The notes under the pieces are model-generated. The model saw only the letters and a list, made by a program, of their open reading frames with translations, was not told the origin of the DNA and made no database searches. A stretch of DNA of 64,000 nucleotides from contig NZ_LNNB01000008.1 of the NCBI RefSeq assembly GCF_001747895.1, forward strand, positions 89,248 to 153,247. The letters run 5' to 3'. Positions within the stretch are counted from its first letter, which is position 1, and every line of letters begins with the position of its first letter. Of this stretch, positions 54,351 to 64,000 are shown one piece after another. This DNA comes from Staphylococcus equorum (GTDB lineage: Bacteria > Bacillota > Bacilli > Staphylococcales > Staphylococcaceae). A program made the translations under genes and the position numbers.

Positions 54351-55169
54351 TTATCCAAGTGCGACATCAAGTATCATCATGATTGTGAATCCTAACATTA
54401 GACTTAACGTTGCAAGGTCTGTATTGTTACTTGCCTGAGAATCTGGTATAAGTTCTTCAACCACAACGAATATCATCGCACCTGCAGCAAATGCTAAAGC
54501 ATATGGCAACATAGGGGTGATCATTATCACGGCAGCAGCGCCGACTACAGCAAATATAGGCTCGACGATGGCTGATGCTTGTCCATAATTAAAAGCTTTC
54601 CATCTTGATGCACCTGCAGCGCGTATTGGCATTGATAGCGCTGCACCTTCAGGAATATTTTGTATTCCGATACCGATGGCTAATCCAACAGCGCCTAAAA
54701 ATGTTGCTTGACCATTACCAGAAACAATACCACCAAAAGCTACACCTATAGAAAGGCCTTCGGGAATATTGTGTAACGTAATTGCCAATACAAGTAATGT
54801 ATTTTTGTTGAGTTTTTTAGTACCCACACCTTCATGAAATTGTTTGGTGTCTTTGGTATTTGGATGTATATGAGGAATAACTAAATCTAATGCACGAATA
54901 AATAATCCACCCAATAAAAAACCAATAGCAGCTGGCAACCATGGGAATGCTGTGCCTTCACCATAAGCAATGGCTGGTTGTAATAATGACCAAAAACTTG
55001 CAGCGATCATAATACCCGCAGCAAAACCTTGCATTGAGTTTAGTAACTTATCGTTTACTCTTTTGAAAATAAATACCGATGCTGCTCCTAATGCAGTAAG
55101 TAGCCATGTGATAAGGCCAGCTATTAATGCTTGGATGTAAGGAGGTAAGTTTTGGAAAAATTCCGACAT
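54351..55169 (-). CDS. ZIP family metal transporter
   Basis: 272 residues, about eight helices. Two metal-site motifs: LHNIPEGLSIGVAFG and QNIPEGAALSMPIRAAG, and a variable His-rich loop (IPHIHPNTKDTKQFHEG) between helices 3 and 4. ZupT-like proteins import zinc or other divalent ions. GGAGCAAAGCTT precedes the ATG. The C-terminal VVEELIPDSQ is also typical. Confidence 0.9.
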   Translation of the reverse strand: MSEFFQNLPPYIQALIAGLITWLLTALGAASVFIFKRVNDKLLNSMQGFAAGIMIAASFWSLLQPAIAYGEGTAFPWLPAAIGFLLGGLFIRALDLVIPHIHPNTKDTKQFHEGVGTKKLNKNTLLVLAITLHNIPEGLSIGVAFGGIVSGNGQATFLGAVGLAIGIGIQNIPEGAALSMPIRAAGASRWKAFNYGQASAIVEPIFAVVGAAAVIMITPMLPYALAFAAGAMIFVVVEELIPDSQASNNTDLATLSLMLGFTIMMILDVALG

Positions 55170-55294
55170 AAGCTTTGCTCCTTTGTATCATTTGAGTTCA
55201 AAAAGGTGTATAATATATAGAACTGAAATTAAGTTTAACAGATATAATTACTATTTTCGATATTTAAAAATTTCGATATTAAAAAGGATGTAGA

Positions 55295-57181
55295 ATGATG
55301 GAAGCATACAAAATTGAACATTTAAATAAGTCATATGCTGATAAGACTATTTTCGATGATTTACATCTCTCTATTTCTGAAGGAGAAAAAATAGGACTCG
55401 TTGGTATAAATGGGACTGGCAAGAGTACTTTATTAAAAGTAATGGCAGGACTAGACGAAGATTATGATGCGGAAATATCGCATCCCAATGCATATCGCGT
55501 CCGTTATTCTTCTCAAAAACAAGATTTTGATCGAAACATGTCTGTTTTTGAAGCAGTATTGACCTCAGAAACTAAAACACTTCAAGTTATACGTGCATAT
55601 GAGTCTGCACTGAATCAATATAGTACGACCCAGAGTGAGTCAGATTTACAAAAAATGATGCAAGCACAAGATGCGATGGATGCGAATCAAGCATGGGACT
55701 ATAGTGCAGAAATCAAGACGATACTTTCTAAATTAGGTATTCATGATACGACAAAAGAAGTAAGTGAACTTTCAGGCGGTCAACAAAAAAGAGTGGGTCT
55801 TGCGAAGACACTTATTGAACAACCTGACTTATTACTTCTAGATGAGCCTACCAACCACTTAGATTTTGAATCTATCAATTGGTTAATCAATTATGTGAAA
55901 CAATATCCACACACTGTATTATTTGTAACGCATGATCGCTATTTCTTAAATGAAGTATCCTCACGAATTATCGAATTAGATCGTGGAAAATTACGCACTT
56001 ATTCTGGTAATTATGAAGCTTATATTGCACAACGTGCGGAAAATGAAATCATCGAACAAAAACAACAATCGAAGCAACAGTCATTATATAAAAAAGAACT
56101 TGCTTGGATGCGTGCGGGTGTAAAAGCACGAACTACAAAACAACAAGCACGTAAAAATAGATTTAGCGATTTAGAACAAGATGTCAAAAATCAACATCAA
56201 CAAGATAAAGCATCTTTAAATCTTGCTTATTCAAGATTAGGTAAACAAGTTTTCGAATTCGATGCTTTAACTAAACGCATCAATGGGAAAACGCTGTTCG
56301 AAGATATCACTCAAATTATTCAAAGTGGTCAGCAAATTGGTATTGTTGGTCCTAATGGTGCTGGTAAAACAACATTGTTAAATATATTGAGTGGAGAAGA
56401 TCAAGCTTTCGAAGGTAATCTGAAAATAGGGCAGACTGTAAAAGTTGCTTACTTTAAACAAAGTGAAGAGCGATTAGATCGTGATGTCAGAATGATTGAT
56501 TATTTAAGAGAAGAAAGTGAAGTAGCAAAAGAAAAAGATGGTACGTCAGTTTCAATTACACAACTACTTGAACGCTTTTTATTCCCAAGTTCCACACATG
56601 GTAAAAAAATATATAAATTATCAGGTGGCGAACAAAAAAGGTTATATCTGTTGAGATTATTGGTCCATCAACCGAATGTCTTATTATTAGATGAACCCAC
56701 AAACGACTTAGATACTGAAACGCTAACAATACTTGAAGATTATATTGAGACATTTGGTGGTGCGGTAATTACAGTAAGTCATGATAGATACTTCTTAAAT
56801 AAAGTAGCCCAAGAATATTGGTATATTCACGATGGAAAAATGGAACGTATCATAGGAACGTTTGAAGATTATGAAGCATATAAAAAAGAACAAGATAAAG
56901 CTCAAGCACAACAAAAGCAACAGAAACAACAAGCGCATGTAAAACAAAATGCGAACAAGAAAAAAGGGCTCTCTTTTAAAGAAAAGCAAGAATATGAAAC
57001 GATTATTGAACGTATTGAAACTACTGAGCAAAGATTAGAAATCATCGATGAAGAAATGGTTGCAGCAAGTTCAGATTATGCTAAAATCAAAGAATTAAAT
57101 GAAGAACAACGACGTCTTAATCAGACGTACGAAGATGATATGGCAAGATGGAGCGAACTAGAAGAACTAAAAGAACAATGA
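55295..57181 (+). CDS. uup: ABC-F ATPase, Uup type
   Basis: 628 residues with two ABC domains: Walker A GINGTGKST and GPNGAGKTT, signatures LSGGQQKR and LSGGEQKR, and Walker B LLLLDEPTNHLDF and VLLLDEPTNDLD. The linker (about residues 245-300) is basic, and the C-terminal coiled coil (560-628) is the Uup-type DNA-binding extension. ABC-F proteins act on ribosomes; the Uup subgroup is also linked to transposon excision. ATG 55295 or 55298 (ATGATG); RBS AAAAGGATG. The stop is 13 bases before recQ. Confidence 0.85.
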   Translation: MMEAYKIEHLNKSYADKTIFDDLHLSISEGEKIGLVGINGTGKSTLLKVMAGLDEDYDAEISHPNAYRVRYSSQKQDFDRNMSVFEAVLTSETKTLQVIRAYESALNQYSTTQSESDLQKMMQAQDAMDANQAWDYSAEIKTILSKLGIHDTTKEVSELSGGQQKRVGLAKTLIEQPDLLLLDEPTNHLDFESINWLINYVKQYPHTVLFVTHDRYFLNEVSSRIIELDRGKLRTYSGNYEAYIAQRAENEIIEQKQQSKQQSLYKKELAWMRAGVKARTTKQQARKNRFSDLEQDVKNQHQQDKASLNLAYSRLGKQVFEFDALTKRINGKTLFEDITQIIQSGQQIGIVGPNGAGKTTLLNILSGEDQAFEGNLKIGQTVKVAYFKQSEERLDRDVRMIDYLREESEVAKEKDGTSVSITQLLERFLFPSSTHGKKIYKLSGGEQKRLYLLRLLVHQPNVLLLDEPTNDLDTETLTILEDYIETFGGAVITVSHDRYFLNKVAQEYWYIHDGKMERIIGTFEDYEAYKKEQDKAQAQQKQQKQQAHVKQNANKKKGLSFKEKQEYETIIERIETTEQRLEIIDEEMVAASSDYAKIKELNEEQRRLNQTYEDDMARWSELEELKEQ

Positions 57182-57194
57182 GGGATTGTTAAAC

Positions 57195-58973
57195 ATGGAA
57201 TCAACATTATCGCATTATTTTGGCTACGATACATTTCGTCCAGGTCAAAAAGAAATTATAACAAAAGTAATGAATCATCAAAATGCGCTAGGTGTATTAC
57301 CTACTGGCGGGGGAAAATCAATTTGTTATCAAGTGCCGGGATTAATGTTGGGCGGTACGACGATTGTTATCAGTCCATTAATTTCGCTAATGAAAGACCA
57401 AGTTGATCAATTAAAGGCCATGGGTATACGCGCGGCGTACTTAAACAGTAGTTTAACTCAGAAACAACAAAAAGAAATAGAGGCACAACTTAGAAAAGGT
57501 GAAATTCAATTTCTATATGTGGCGCCTGAACGTTTCGATAATGCTTATTTTGTTCAAATGGTGCAACAATTAAATATACCGCTAGTTGCTTTTGATGAAG
57601 CACACTGTATTTCTAAATGGGGCCACGATTTTAGACCGAGTTATCGAGATGTGATTCATAAGGTATTTGCATTACCACAAGATTTTACAATTGTGGCACT
57701 TACTGCAACTGCGACAATTGAAGTTCAAAAAGACATTATGGATCGCTTGAACATTAATAAAAACGACGAGATTAAAACAAGTACAAAACGTCGAAATCTA
57801 ATCTTTCAGGTCAATCCTACATATCAACGACAAAAATTTGTGTTGGAATATGTTAAAAAATATCAAAAAGAATCCGGCATTATTTATTGTTCAACACGAA
57901 AACAAGTTGAAGAATTACAAGAAGCATTAGCGATTAATGATGTTAAGAGTACAGCCTATCATGGTGGACTATCGAACAAAGAACGTGAAGCTGCCCAAAA
58001 TGATTTTGTTTACGATCGAGTACGCGTAGTTGTAGCTACGAATGCTTTTGGTATGGGTATCGATAAGTCCAATGTGAGATTTGTTATTCATTATAATATG
58101 CCTGGCGATTTAGAATCGTACTATCAAGAAGCGGGGCGTGCAGGTCGTGATGGTTTAAATAGTGATTGTATTTTATTATTTAGTGAACGTGACATTGGCT
58201 TACATCAGTATTTTATATCTTCGTCGAAAGCAGATGATGATTATAAAGATAAGATGGGCGAAAAATTAAATAAGATGATACTTTATACAAAAACTAAAAA
58301 GTGTTTAGAAGCAACGCTCGTACATTATTTTGAGCCGAATGAAAAGCTTGAAGAATGTGAACAGTGTAGTAATTGTGTAAGAGAAAATAAAACGTATGAT
58401 ATGACTCATGAAGCAAAAATGATTGTGAGTTGTATCGCACGTATGAAACAAAAAGAAAGCTATAGCGTCATTATACAAGTATTAAGAGGCGAAGAATCTG
58501 ATTATATTCGCTACTGTGATTATAATGAATTGTCAACACATGGTATTATGAAAAACTATACTACATCAGATTTAAGTCATCTTATTGATGAATTGAGATT
58601 TAAAGGCTTTTTAAATGAGTATGATGAAATATTAACTTGTGATAACTCCGTGAAAAGTTTATTGAGTGATCAGGTCGCTATATTTACGACACCATTTAAA
58701 CGCAAAACTACAGAAAAAGTTAATATCAATACCGTAGAAGGTGTGGATCGTGCATTATTTGATGAACTTATAGCTGTACGCAAACAGCTAAGTGAGGACT
58801 TGAGCATTCCACCAGTAAGTATATTCTCTGATTTTACACTAGAAGAATTTGCTAAAAGAAAGCCAGAATCAAAACAAGATATGATTTTAATTGATGGCGT
58901 AGGTAGTTACAAATTAAAACATTACTGTCCAATGTTTTTAGAAACCATTCAATCATATAAAGCAAAGATATAA
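57195..58973 (+). CDS. recQ: ATP-dependent DNA helicase RecQ
   Basis: 592 residues from ATG 57195; GAGGGA is nine bases upstream, while the TTG at 57186 abuts it. Helicase domain with GVLPTGGGKSICYQ, DEAHCISKWGHDFRPSY, TATAT, and QEAGRAGRDG; then zinc-binding RQC with CLEATLVHYF and CEQCSNC; a C-terminal HRDC domain at about residues 510-585. It unwinds DNA 3'-5' in recombination and repair. It runs with the Uup gene. Confidence 0.95.
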   Translation: MESTLSHYFGYDTFRPGQKEIITKVMNHQNALGVLPTGGGKSICYQVPGLMLGGTTIVISPLISLMKDQVDQLKAMGIRAAYLNSSLTQKQQKEIEAQLRKGEIQFLYVAPERFDNAYFVQMVQQLNIPLVAFDEAHCISKWGHDFRPSYRDVIHKVFALPQDFTIVALTATATIEVQKDIMDRLNINKNDEIKTSTKRRNLIFQVNPTYQRQKFVLEYVKKYQKESGIIYCSTRKQVEELQEALAINDVKSTAYHGGLSNKEREAAQNDFVYDRVRVVVATNAFGMGIDKSNVRFVIHYNMPGDLESYYQEAGRAGRDGLNSDCILLFSERDIGLHQYFISSSKADDDYKDKMGEKLNKMILYTKTKKCLEATLVHYFEPNEKLEECEQCSNCVRENKTYDMTHEAKMIVSCIARMKQKESYSVIIQVLRGEESDYIRYCDYNELSTHGIMKNYTTSDLSHLIDELRFKGFLNEYDEILTCDNSVKSLLSDQVAIFTTPFKRKTTEKVNINTVEGVDRALFDELIAVRKQLSEDLSIPPVSIFSDFTLEEFAKRKPESKQDMILIDGVGSYKLKHYCPMFLETIQSYKAKI

Positions 58974-59032
58974 TTAACTTAAGTTTTGTATCTCCACATA
59001 ACTTTCTGCTTTAAATAAATATAACCATAACT

Positions 59033-59117
59033 GCGAAGTTAAATTTCAAATTTTAATATACTATGTAACACAAAGATTATAGGTATATTTTAGATTTGAG
59101 TTAACTTCGCTTTTTTG
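59033..59117 (+). terminator. recQ terminator with large loop
   Basis: GCGAAGTTAA (59033-59042) pairs with TTAACTTCGC (59101-59110), then TTTTTT. The 58-base loop allows further imperfect pairing (AAATTT and AGATTT). Confidence 0.6.
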
Positions 59118-59263
59118 TAATAACAAGATTTTATTGGAGTAAAACAAAACTTTTGAAAATTGCTTGATAAATACATGAATTATATGGAAATAGGGAATAA
59201 TTGTGGTAAATGTGAATTTAAGCTAATTTTAAAAATAGAGGACAGTAAAGTGAAGGTGACAAA

Positions 59264-60229
59264 GTGATAGAATTTAAAAATGTAGTAAAAAAATATGGAG
59301 ATAAAACTGCAGTCGATGACATCAGTTTTAATATAAAAAAAGGCGAATTTTTTGTGTTAATTGGGCCTTCAGGTTGTGGCAAAACAACGACCTTAAAAAT
59401 GGTCAATCGCTTAATTTCTTTATCTGAAGGGTATATTTATTTTAATGATAAACCAATTAGTGATTATTCTATTTATGAAATGCGTTGGGATATTGGTTAT
59501 GTACTGCAACAAATCGCACTTTTCCCACATATGACAATCAAAGAGAATATTGCACAAGTGCCACAAATGAAAAAATGGAAAGAAAAAGATATTAACCAAC
59601 GTGTGGATGAATTATTGGATATGGTCGGTTTAGAACCTGAATTATATAAAAATCGTAAACCAGATGAGTTGTCAGGGGGACAGCAGCAACGTGTAGGCGT
59701 GGTGCGTGCATTAGCCGCCGATCCACCAGTGATATTAATGGATGAGCCATACAGTGCGCTAGATCCGATTAGTCGTGAAAAGTTACAAGATGATTTGATT
59801 GAATTACAACAAAAAATTAAAAAGACGATTATTTTTGTAACGCATGATATTCAAGAAGCAATGAAACTTGGCGATCGTATATGTTTATTAAATGAGGGGC
59901 GAGTTGAACAAATTGATACACCAGAAGGTTTTATTAAAAATCCTAAAAATGACTTTGTGAAGCAGTTTATGGGAGATAAAGTAAAACGTACGGTTAATGA
60001 TATGAAATTATCTGAACTGGTTAGTAATTTACCGGGCAATAAATTAGAGACGCCTCATGAAAGTTATCCTGTCCTTCAAAGTGATTATTTTGTACGTGAT
60101 ATTTATGAGCATTTAATTGACCATGAAGGCATTATTGTCGATGATGAAGCAGCTTCGACACAACATGTGCTAAAACGAGAAGATATATTTAAAGTTTTGT
60201 CAGAAGGCAAAGGAGGTCATAATGAATGA
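59264..60229 (+). CDS. ABC transporter ATPase, OpuCA/EgtV-like
   Basis: 321 residues from GTG 59264 (GAAGGTGAC upstream). Walker A GPSGCGKTT, Q-loop YVLQQIALFPH, signature LSGGQQQRVGVVRALAAD and Walker B VILMDEPYSAL. After residue 240 the C-terminus is a single, apparently truncated CBS-like region (VRDIYEHLIDHEGIIVDDE), shorter than in OpuCA. It overlaps the permease gene by four bases. Family precedent covers choline/betaine and, in the fused-permease type, ergothioneine uptake. Confidence 0.85.
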   Translation: MIEFKNVVKKYGDKTAVDDISFNIKKGEFFVLIGPSGCGKTTTLKMVNRLISLSEGYIYFNDKPISDYSIYEMRWDIGYVLQQIALFPHMTIKENIAQVPQMKKWKEKDINQRVDELLDMVGLEPELYKNRKPDELSGGQQQRVGVVRALAADPPVILMDEPYSALDPISREKLQDDLIELQQKIKKTIIFVTHDIQEAMKLGDRICLLNEGRVEQIDTPEGFIKNPKNDFVKQFMGDKVKRTVNDMKLSELVSNLPGNKLETPHESYPVLQSDYFVRDIYEHLIDHEGIIVDDEAASTQHVLKREDIFKVLSEGKGGHNE

Positions 60230-61740
60230 ATGAATTCATTAACACTCTTGTAGAGCGCAAAGGTCAATTATTAACAACTATTTTCGAACATATGCAAATA
60301 TCTTTTATTGCTTTATTAATAGCGACACTAATTGGCGTTCCCTTAGGCATTCTACTTACAAAAACACGTAAACTTTCTGAAGTAGTGATGAATATTGCAG
60401 CTATACTTCAAACGATACCATCACTTGCATTACTCGGTTTGATGATACCACTATTTGGTATAGGTAAGGTGCCTGCAGTGATTGCTTTAGTGGTCTATGC
60501 ATTATTACCTATTTTAAGAAATACATACACGGGTATTAACGAAGTTGATGCTTCGTTAATAGAAGCAGCAAAAGGTATAGGTATGAAACCAGGACGCCGT
60601 TTGAGTAAAGTAGAATTGCCAATTGCGATGCCGGTAATTATGGCGGGTATTCGCACAGCTATGGTATTAATCATTGGTACGGCAACATTGGCAGCTTTAA
60701 TTGGTGCAGGTGGTTTAGGTGACCTGATATTATTAGGTATCGATAGAAATGATACGTCATTAATACTTATTGGTGCCATTCCAGCGGCCTTGCTCGCAAT
60801 TTTATTTGATTTAGCCTTACGCTTTATGCAAAAAATGTCATACAAAAAATTACTGATTGCATTAGGTGCCATCGTACTGATCTTATTATTGTTTATAGTC
60901 GGTCCGATGTTAGCACAAAAAGGAGATAAAGTGACCTTAGCAGGTAAGCTTGGTTCAGAGCCTTCAGTGATTACCAATATGTATAAGATTTTAATTGAAG
61001 AAGAAACGGATCATACTGTTGAAGTTGAAGATGGATTGGGTAAAACAGCTTTCTTATTTAACGCCCTAAAATCAGATGATATAGATGGTTATCTTGAGTT
61101 TACAGGGACAGTGCTCGGTGAAATAACGAAAGAAGATTTAAAGTCTAAGCAAGAAGACAAAGTATATGAACAAGCTAAATCGAGTTTAGAAAATAAATTT
61201 GATATGACGATGTTAAAACCAATGGAATACAATAATACGTATGCCTTAGCAGTGAAAAGAGACTTTGCAGAAGAGCATGATATTAAAACAATTGGTGATT
61301 TAAATAAAGTCAGTGGCAAAATCAAGCCTGGATTTACATTAGAATTTAATGATCGTGAAGATGGCTATCCAGCTGTGAAAAAAGCATATGACCTTGATTT
61401 GGGAGACGTCAAAACGATGGAACCCAAATTACGTTATCAAGCAATTGAAAGTGGCGATATCAATTTAATAGATGCGTATTCAACAGATGCAGAATTAAAA
61501 CAATATGATATGGTCGTTCTAGAGGATGATAAAGATGTCTTTCCCCCATATCAAGGTGCGCCTATGTTTAAAGCATCTTATTTAGAAGAACATCCTGAAA
61601 TTAAAGCACCGCTAAATAAATTAGCAGGTAAAATTTCAGATGAAGAAATGCAACAAATGAACTACGATGTGACTGTGAAGAAAGAAGACCCATATGAAGT
61701 TGCAAAAGCATATCTAGAAAAGCATCATTTAATAGATTAA
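60226..61740 (+). CDS. ABC permease fused to substrate-binding domain (EgtU-like)
   Basis: 504 residues. Residues 15-205 are a permease with the EAA-like DASLIEAAKGIGMKPGRRLSKVELP motif; a further helix (210-230, LLIALGAIVLILLLFIVGPML) leads to an extracellular substrate-binding domain (238-504) of the OpuAC/glycine-betaine type (TLAGKLGSEPSVITNMYKIL). The fused permease-SBP layout is that of EgtU (ergothioneine) and OpuBB/BilE-like systems; ligand cannot be read from sequence. Overlaps the ATPase stop. Confidence 0.82.
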   Translation: MNEFINTLVERKGQLLTTIFEHMQISFIALLIATLIGVPLGILLTKTRKLSEVVMNIAAILQTIPSLALLGLMIPLFGIGKVPAVIALVVYALLPILRNTYTGINEVDASLIEAAKGIGMKPGRRLSKVELPIAMPVIMAGIRTAMVLIIGTATLAALIGAGGLGDLILLGIDRNDTSLILIGAIPAALLAILFDLALRFMQKMSYKKLLIALGAIVLILLLFIVGPMLAQKGDKVTLAGKLGSEPSVITNMYKILIEEETDHTVEVEDGLGKTAFLFNALKSDDIDGYLEFTGTVLGEITKEDLKSKQEDKVYEQAKSSLENKFDMTMLKPMEYNNTYALAVKRDFAEEHDIKTIGDLNKVSGKIKPGFTLEFNDREDGYPAVKKAYDLDLGDVKTMEPKLRYQAIESGDINLIDAYSTDAELKQYDMVVLEDDKDVFPPYQGAPMFKASYLEEHPEIKAPLNKLAGKISDEEMQQMNYDVTVKKEDPYEVAKAYLEKHHLID

Positions 61741-61757
61741 ACATTAACTCTTTTATT

Positions 61758-61818
61758 ACGGGTTCGGATGATGAGCGATAGGAATAACACGCGCTTAATT
61801 TATCTGAACTCGTTTTTT
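61758..61818 (+). terminator. Terminator after the ABC transporter
   Basis: ACGGGTTCGGAT pairs with ATCTGAACTCGT (two G-T pairs) followed by TTTTTTT, with an inner stem-loop. Confidence 0.7.
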
Positions 61819-61934
61819 TACTGTTTACAAATCAAACTGTTTGATGAGGACACATTGATTTTAAGCTATTATTGGGTTTATAATAGTTATTAAGTTTTGA
61901 AATTTCTGTAAATTTAAGGAGGCCCGAAGCAACA

Positions 61935-62990
61935 ATGAAAAAGCAAATTGAACAATTATCAGCATATGAACCAGGTTTATCGCCTAGAGCATTGAAAGAA
62001 AGTTACGGGATTGAAGGTGAATTATATAAATTAGCTTCAAATGAAAATTTATATGGTCCATCACCAAAAGTTAACGAGGCGATTCAAGCACATTTAGATG
62101 AATTGCAATTTTATCCTGAGACCGGTTCTCCATTAATCAAAGAAGCAATCAGTAACCACTTAAATGTTGATGCATCACGCATTTTATTCGGGGCAGGCCT
62201 AGACGAAGTCATTTTAATGATTTCACGTGCGGTACTCACTCCTGGAGATAAAATAGTAACAAGCGAAATGACATTTGGACAATATTATCATAATGCAACC
62301 GTAGAAGCTGCAAATGTAGCTCAAGTACCTATGCAAGATGGATGTTTTGATTTAGAAGGTATTTTAGCAGAGATTGACGATGATACGAAACTCGTATGGT
62401 TATGTAATCCAAATAATCCCACAGGCACTTATTTTACGCATGAAGAATTACAACACTTCTTAACACGAGTTCCAAGTCATGTTCCAGTAATTATAGATGA
62501 AGCGTATGTGGAATTTGTAACGGCGGAAGATTTCCCTGATACATTAGCTTTACAAGAACAATTTACAAATGCGTTTTTATTACGTACATTCTCTAAAGCC
62601 TATGGTTTAGCAGGCATGCGTATTGGTTATGTAGTTGCAGCTAAAGAAGCGATTGAAAAATGGAATATTATACGTCCGCCTTTTAATGTAGGACGTTTAT
62701 CTGAATATGCAGCGTTGGCAGCATTAGAAGATCAAGCATACTTAGCATCTATTCGCGAACGTAACGCGCAAGAGAGAGCCAAATTCTTTGAATTAGCTGT
62801 AAGTGATAAATTTTATCCAAGCCAAACAAACTTTGTCTATATCAATACAGACAAACCACATGATTTATATGAAGCATTTTTAAATGTTGGCTGTATTACA
62901 AGAGAATTTCCTAAAGGTATTCGAGTGACAATTGGCTTTCCAGAGCAAAATGATAAAATGATCGAAGTACTTAAAAGTTTTGACTTTTAA
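61935..62990 (+). CDS. hisC: Histidinol-phosphate (or aromatic amino acid) aminotransferase
   Basis: 351 residues, PLP fold type [15 protein letters not shown] and [12 protein letters not shown] near the start, [24 protein letters not shown], and the PLP lysine in [24 protein letters not shown] precedes the ATG. No other his genes are visible, so it may transaminate phenylalanine/tyrosine precursors as well as histidinol-phosphate. Between it and the nucleotidase gene are 269 bases with nothing notable. Confidence 0.85.
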   Translation: MKKQIEQLSAYEPGLSPRALKESYGIEGELYKLASNENLYGPSPKVNEAIQAHLDELQFYPETGSPLIKEAISNHLNVDASRILFGAGLDEVILMISRAVLTPGDKIVTSEMTFGQYYHNATVEAANVAQVPMQDGCFDLEGILAEIDDDTKLVWLCNPNNPTGTYFTHEELQHFLTRVPSHVPVIIDEAYVEFVTAEDFPDTLALQEQFTNAFLLRTFSKAYGLAGMRIGYVVAAKEAIEKWNIIRPPFNVGRLSEYAALAALEDQAYLASIRERNAQERAKFFELAVSDKFYPSQTNFVYINTDKPHDLYEAFLNVGCITREFPKGIRVTIGFPEQNDKMIEVLKSFDF

Positions 62991-63259
62991 TCATAATGAA
63001 TGATGTTGACGTTCAACGATACTAAAATGTGTATGGAATTTTAAATATAATAACACGATTCATTAAAGTGCTATGAAGTATGATGTAGATAGCATTAAAC
63101 ATGATTTGAATTATATTTATAAGTACAATTTTGGTTTAGTTGAACGTTATTTGCTATACTTAGAAGTGAAAATAGGAGTTATATGTAGTCACTTGTCACA
63201 TAGAATTTTGCCTATATATAATAAAGATTGAAGCTATTGAAAAGGGAGTAGAGTAGTAG

Positions 63260-63808
63260 ATGACGAGAAAATCGATTGCTATTGATATGGATGAGGTACT
63301 TGCTGATACAGTAGGTGCATTGCTTGAAGACGTGAATAAACGTACGGATTTAGGAATTACATATGAAATGTTAGACGGAATAAAATTGAGACATGCAATG
63401 CCTGAGCATGATGGTCTACTAACAGAAATTTTAAGGGAACCTGGCTTTTTCAGAAGATTACAAGTTATGGATGATGCACAAGATGTCGTTAAAAAACTAA
63501 CTGAACATTATGATGTATATATTGCAACGGCGGCAATGGATGTACCGACTTCATTCCATGATAAATATGATTGGTTAAGACACTTCTTCCCATTTTTAGA
63601 CCCTCAGCATTTTGTATTTTGTGGTCGAAAAGACATTGTTAAAGCGGATTATTTAATCGATGATAACCCTAGACAGTTAAGCATCTTTACTGGTACACCG
63701 ATTATATATACTGCAACGCACAATATCAACGATGACAGATTTGATCGTGTGAATAATTGGAAAGATGTTGAAAATTATTTCCTAGGAGATAGTGAGTACA
63801 ACATTTAA
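63260..63808 (+). CDS. 5'(3')-deoxyribonucleotidase (HAD, NT5C type)
   Basis: 182 residues. [16 protein letters not shown] holds both catalytic aspartates, and motif III/IV is seen in [24 protein letters not shown]. This is the bacterial NT5C-like family (YorS/YfbR-related) that removes phosphate from deoxyribonucleoside monophosphates. AAGGGAGTAG precedes the ATG. The following repeat A probably terminates it. Confidence 0.88.
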   Translation: MTRKSIAIDMDEVLADTVGALLEDVNKRTDLGITYEMLDGIKLRHAMPEHDGLLTEILREPGFFRRLQVMDDAQDVVKKLTEHYDVYIATAAMDVPTSFHDKYDWLRHFFPFLDPQHFVFCGRKDIVKADYLIDDNPRQLSIFTGTPIIYTATHNINDDRFDRVNNWKDVENYFLGDSEYNI

Positions 63809-63879
63809 TCTTTCAAGTGTTTGGGATATGAGTTTGAGATACAAATAAATAACCACAATATTCTTGTTTAAAAAGAAGA

Positions 63880-63958
63880 GCATGGGACATAAATATCCCA
63901 TTCTCAAATTAAAAGCAGCAATCCATTAGAAACTAATAGATTGATGCTTTTCTATTTG
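63880..63958 (+). repeat. Dispersed intergenic repeat A, copy 3, plus start of a further copy
   Basis: AGAGCATGGGACATAAATAT and TCCCATTCTCAAATTAAAAGCA match the copy at 10907 closely. The hairpin AAAGCAGCAATCCATTAG with CTAATAGATTGATGCTTT ends in TCTATTT. A new GAGTGGGACAGAAATC at 63985-64000 may begin another copy beyond the window edge. Confidence 0.75.
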
Positions 63959-64000
63959 ACATCGTATGCTTGCCTGGGGTAAGGGAGTGGGACAGAAATC

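Noticed and set aside
1..64000. Search for mobile elements, CRISPR array, rRNA or tRNA genes
   Set aside because: I saw no transposase, integrase, regularly spaced repeats, or recognisable tRNA or rRNA sequence. Intergenic repeats A and B have no coding capacity.

Overview
This is a low-GC Firmicutes chromosome segment, clearly from a Staphylococcus. It carries recognisable staphylococcal orthologues in conserved order: a SarX-type regulator, a CcpE-like LysR regulator, MgrA with the family's Cys12, NorA, a fruR-fruK-fruA operon, LtaS with residues at the same numbers as in S. aureus, and queCDE behind a preQ1 riboswitch. The gene order follows the S. aureus segment from sarX to hisC. The saePQRS locus that S. 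aureus has between csbB and the que genes is absent, and an NAD malate dehydrogenase and a MocR/LysE pair are present. This points to a coagulase-negative species, perhaps of the saprophyticus group; the species cannot be fixed by eye. I see no insertion sequence, prophage, CRISPR array, rRNA or tRNA.

Layout. 1-4.4 kb: LysM-CHAP cell-wall hydrolase with a WalR-type box, a membrane protein, sarX, a YebC/TACO1 protein and a cupin. 4.5-11 kb: MetE-like protein, a DUF402 protein with a histidine-rich tail, ccpE and two MFS exporters. 11-18.3 kb: small and hypothetical genes, two GNAT acetyltransferases, a MocR regulator divergent from a LysE/ArgO exporter, and a three-gene minus-strand cluster (repeat coiled-coil protein, YaiI/YqxD, LOG) behind a SigB-like promoter. 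18.5-27.8 kb: uppP, a CydDC-like ABC exporter, mgrA, a CobW GTPase, an aldo/keto reductase, a DedA protein and mdh. 28-35 kb: DUF1361 pair, PPC-domain protein, norA, a membrane-anchored secreted protein, gtaB, a YbaK-like deacylase. 34-43.5 kb: fru operon, nagA, a CNNM/CorC Mg-efflux-type protein with an unusual leader, an aldo/keto reductase and csbB. 43.7-51.4 kb: glsB-like protein, queCDE, pabABC and pxpBC. 52-64 kb: ltaS, a ZIP transporter, a Uup-type ABC-F protein, recQ, an EgtUV/OpuC-like ABC transporter, hisC and a 5'(3')-nucleotidase.

Themes. Envelope polymer synthesis recurs: UppP recycles C55 lipid carrier, CsbB uses C55-P for lipoteichoic acid glycosylation, GtaB makes UDP-glucose for the glycolipid anchor, LtaS polymerises LTA and the CHAP enzyme trims peptidoglycan. 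MgrA and two genes it controls in S. aureus (norA, sarX) lie within 30 kb. Carbon flow is represented by the fru operon (a perfect cre match overlaps its promoter), nagA, mdh and ccpE.

Most of the window is ordinary core genome and I found no convincing new multi-gene system. The most unusual unannotated structure is the leader of the CorC/MpfA-like gene: two strong Shine-Dalgarno sequences, two possible upstream reading frames, a GNRA-capped hairpin between the second SD and the start, and mutually exclusive pairings that could hide that SD. Also worth following: direct-repeat operators in the MocR/LysE gap, the structured 780-base region before ltaS, the histidine-rich DUF402 tail, and two families of dispersed intergenic repeats.
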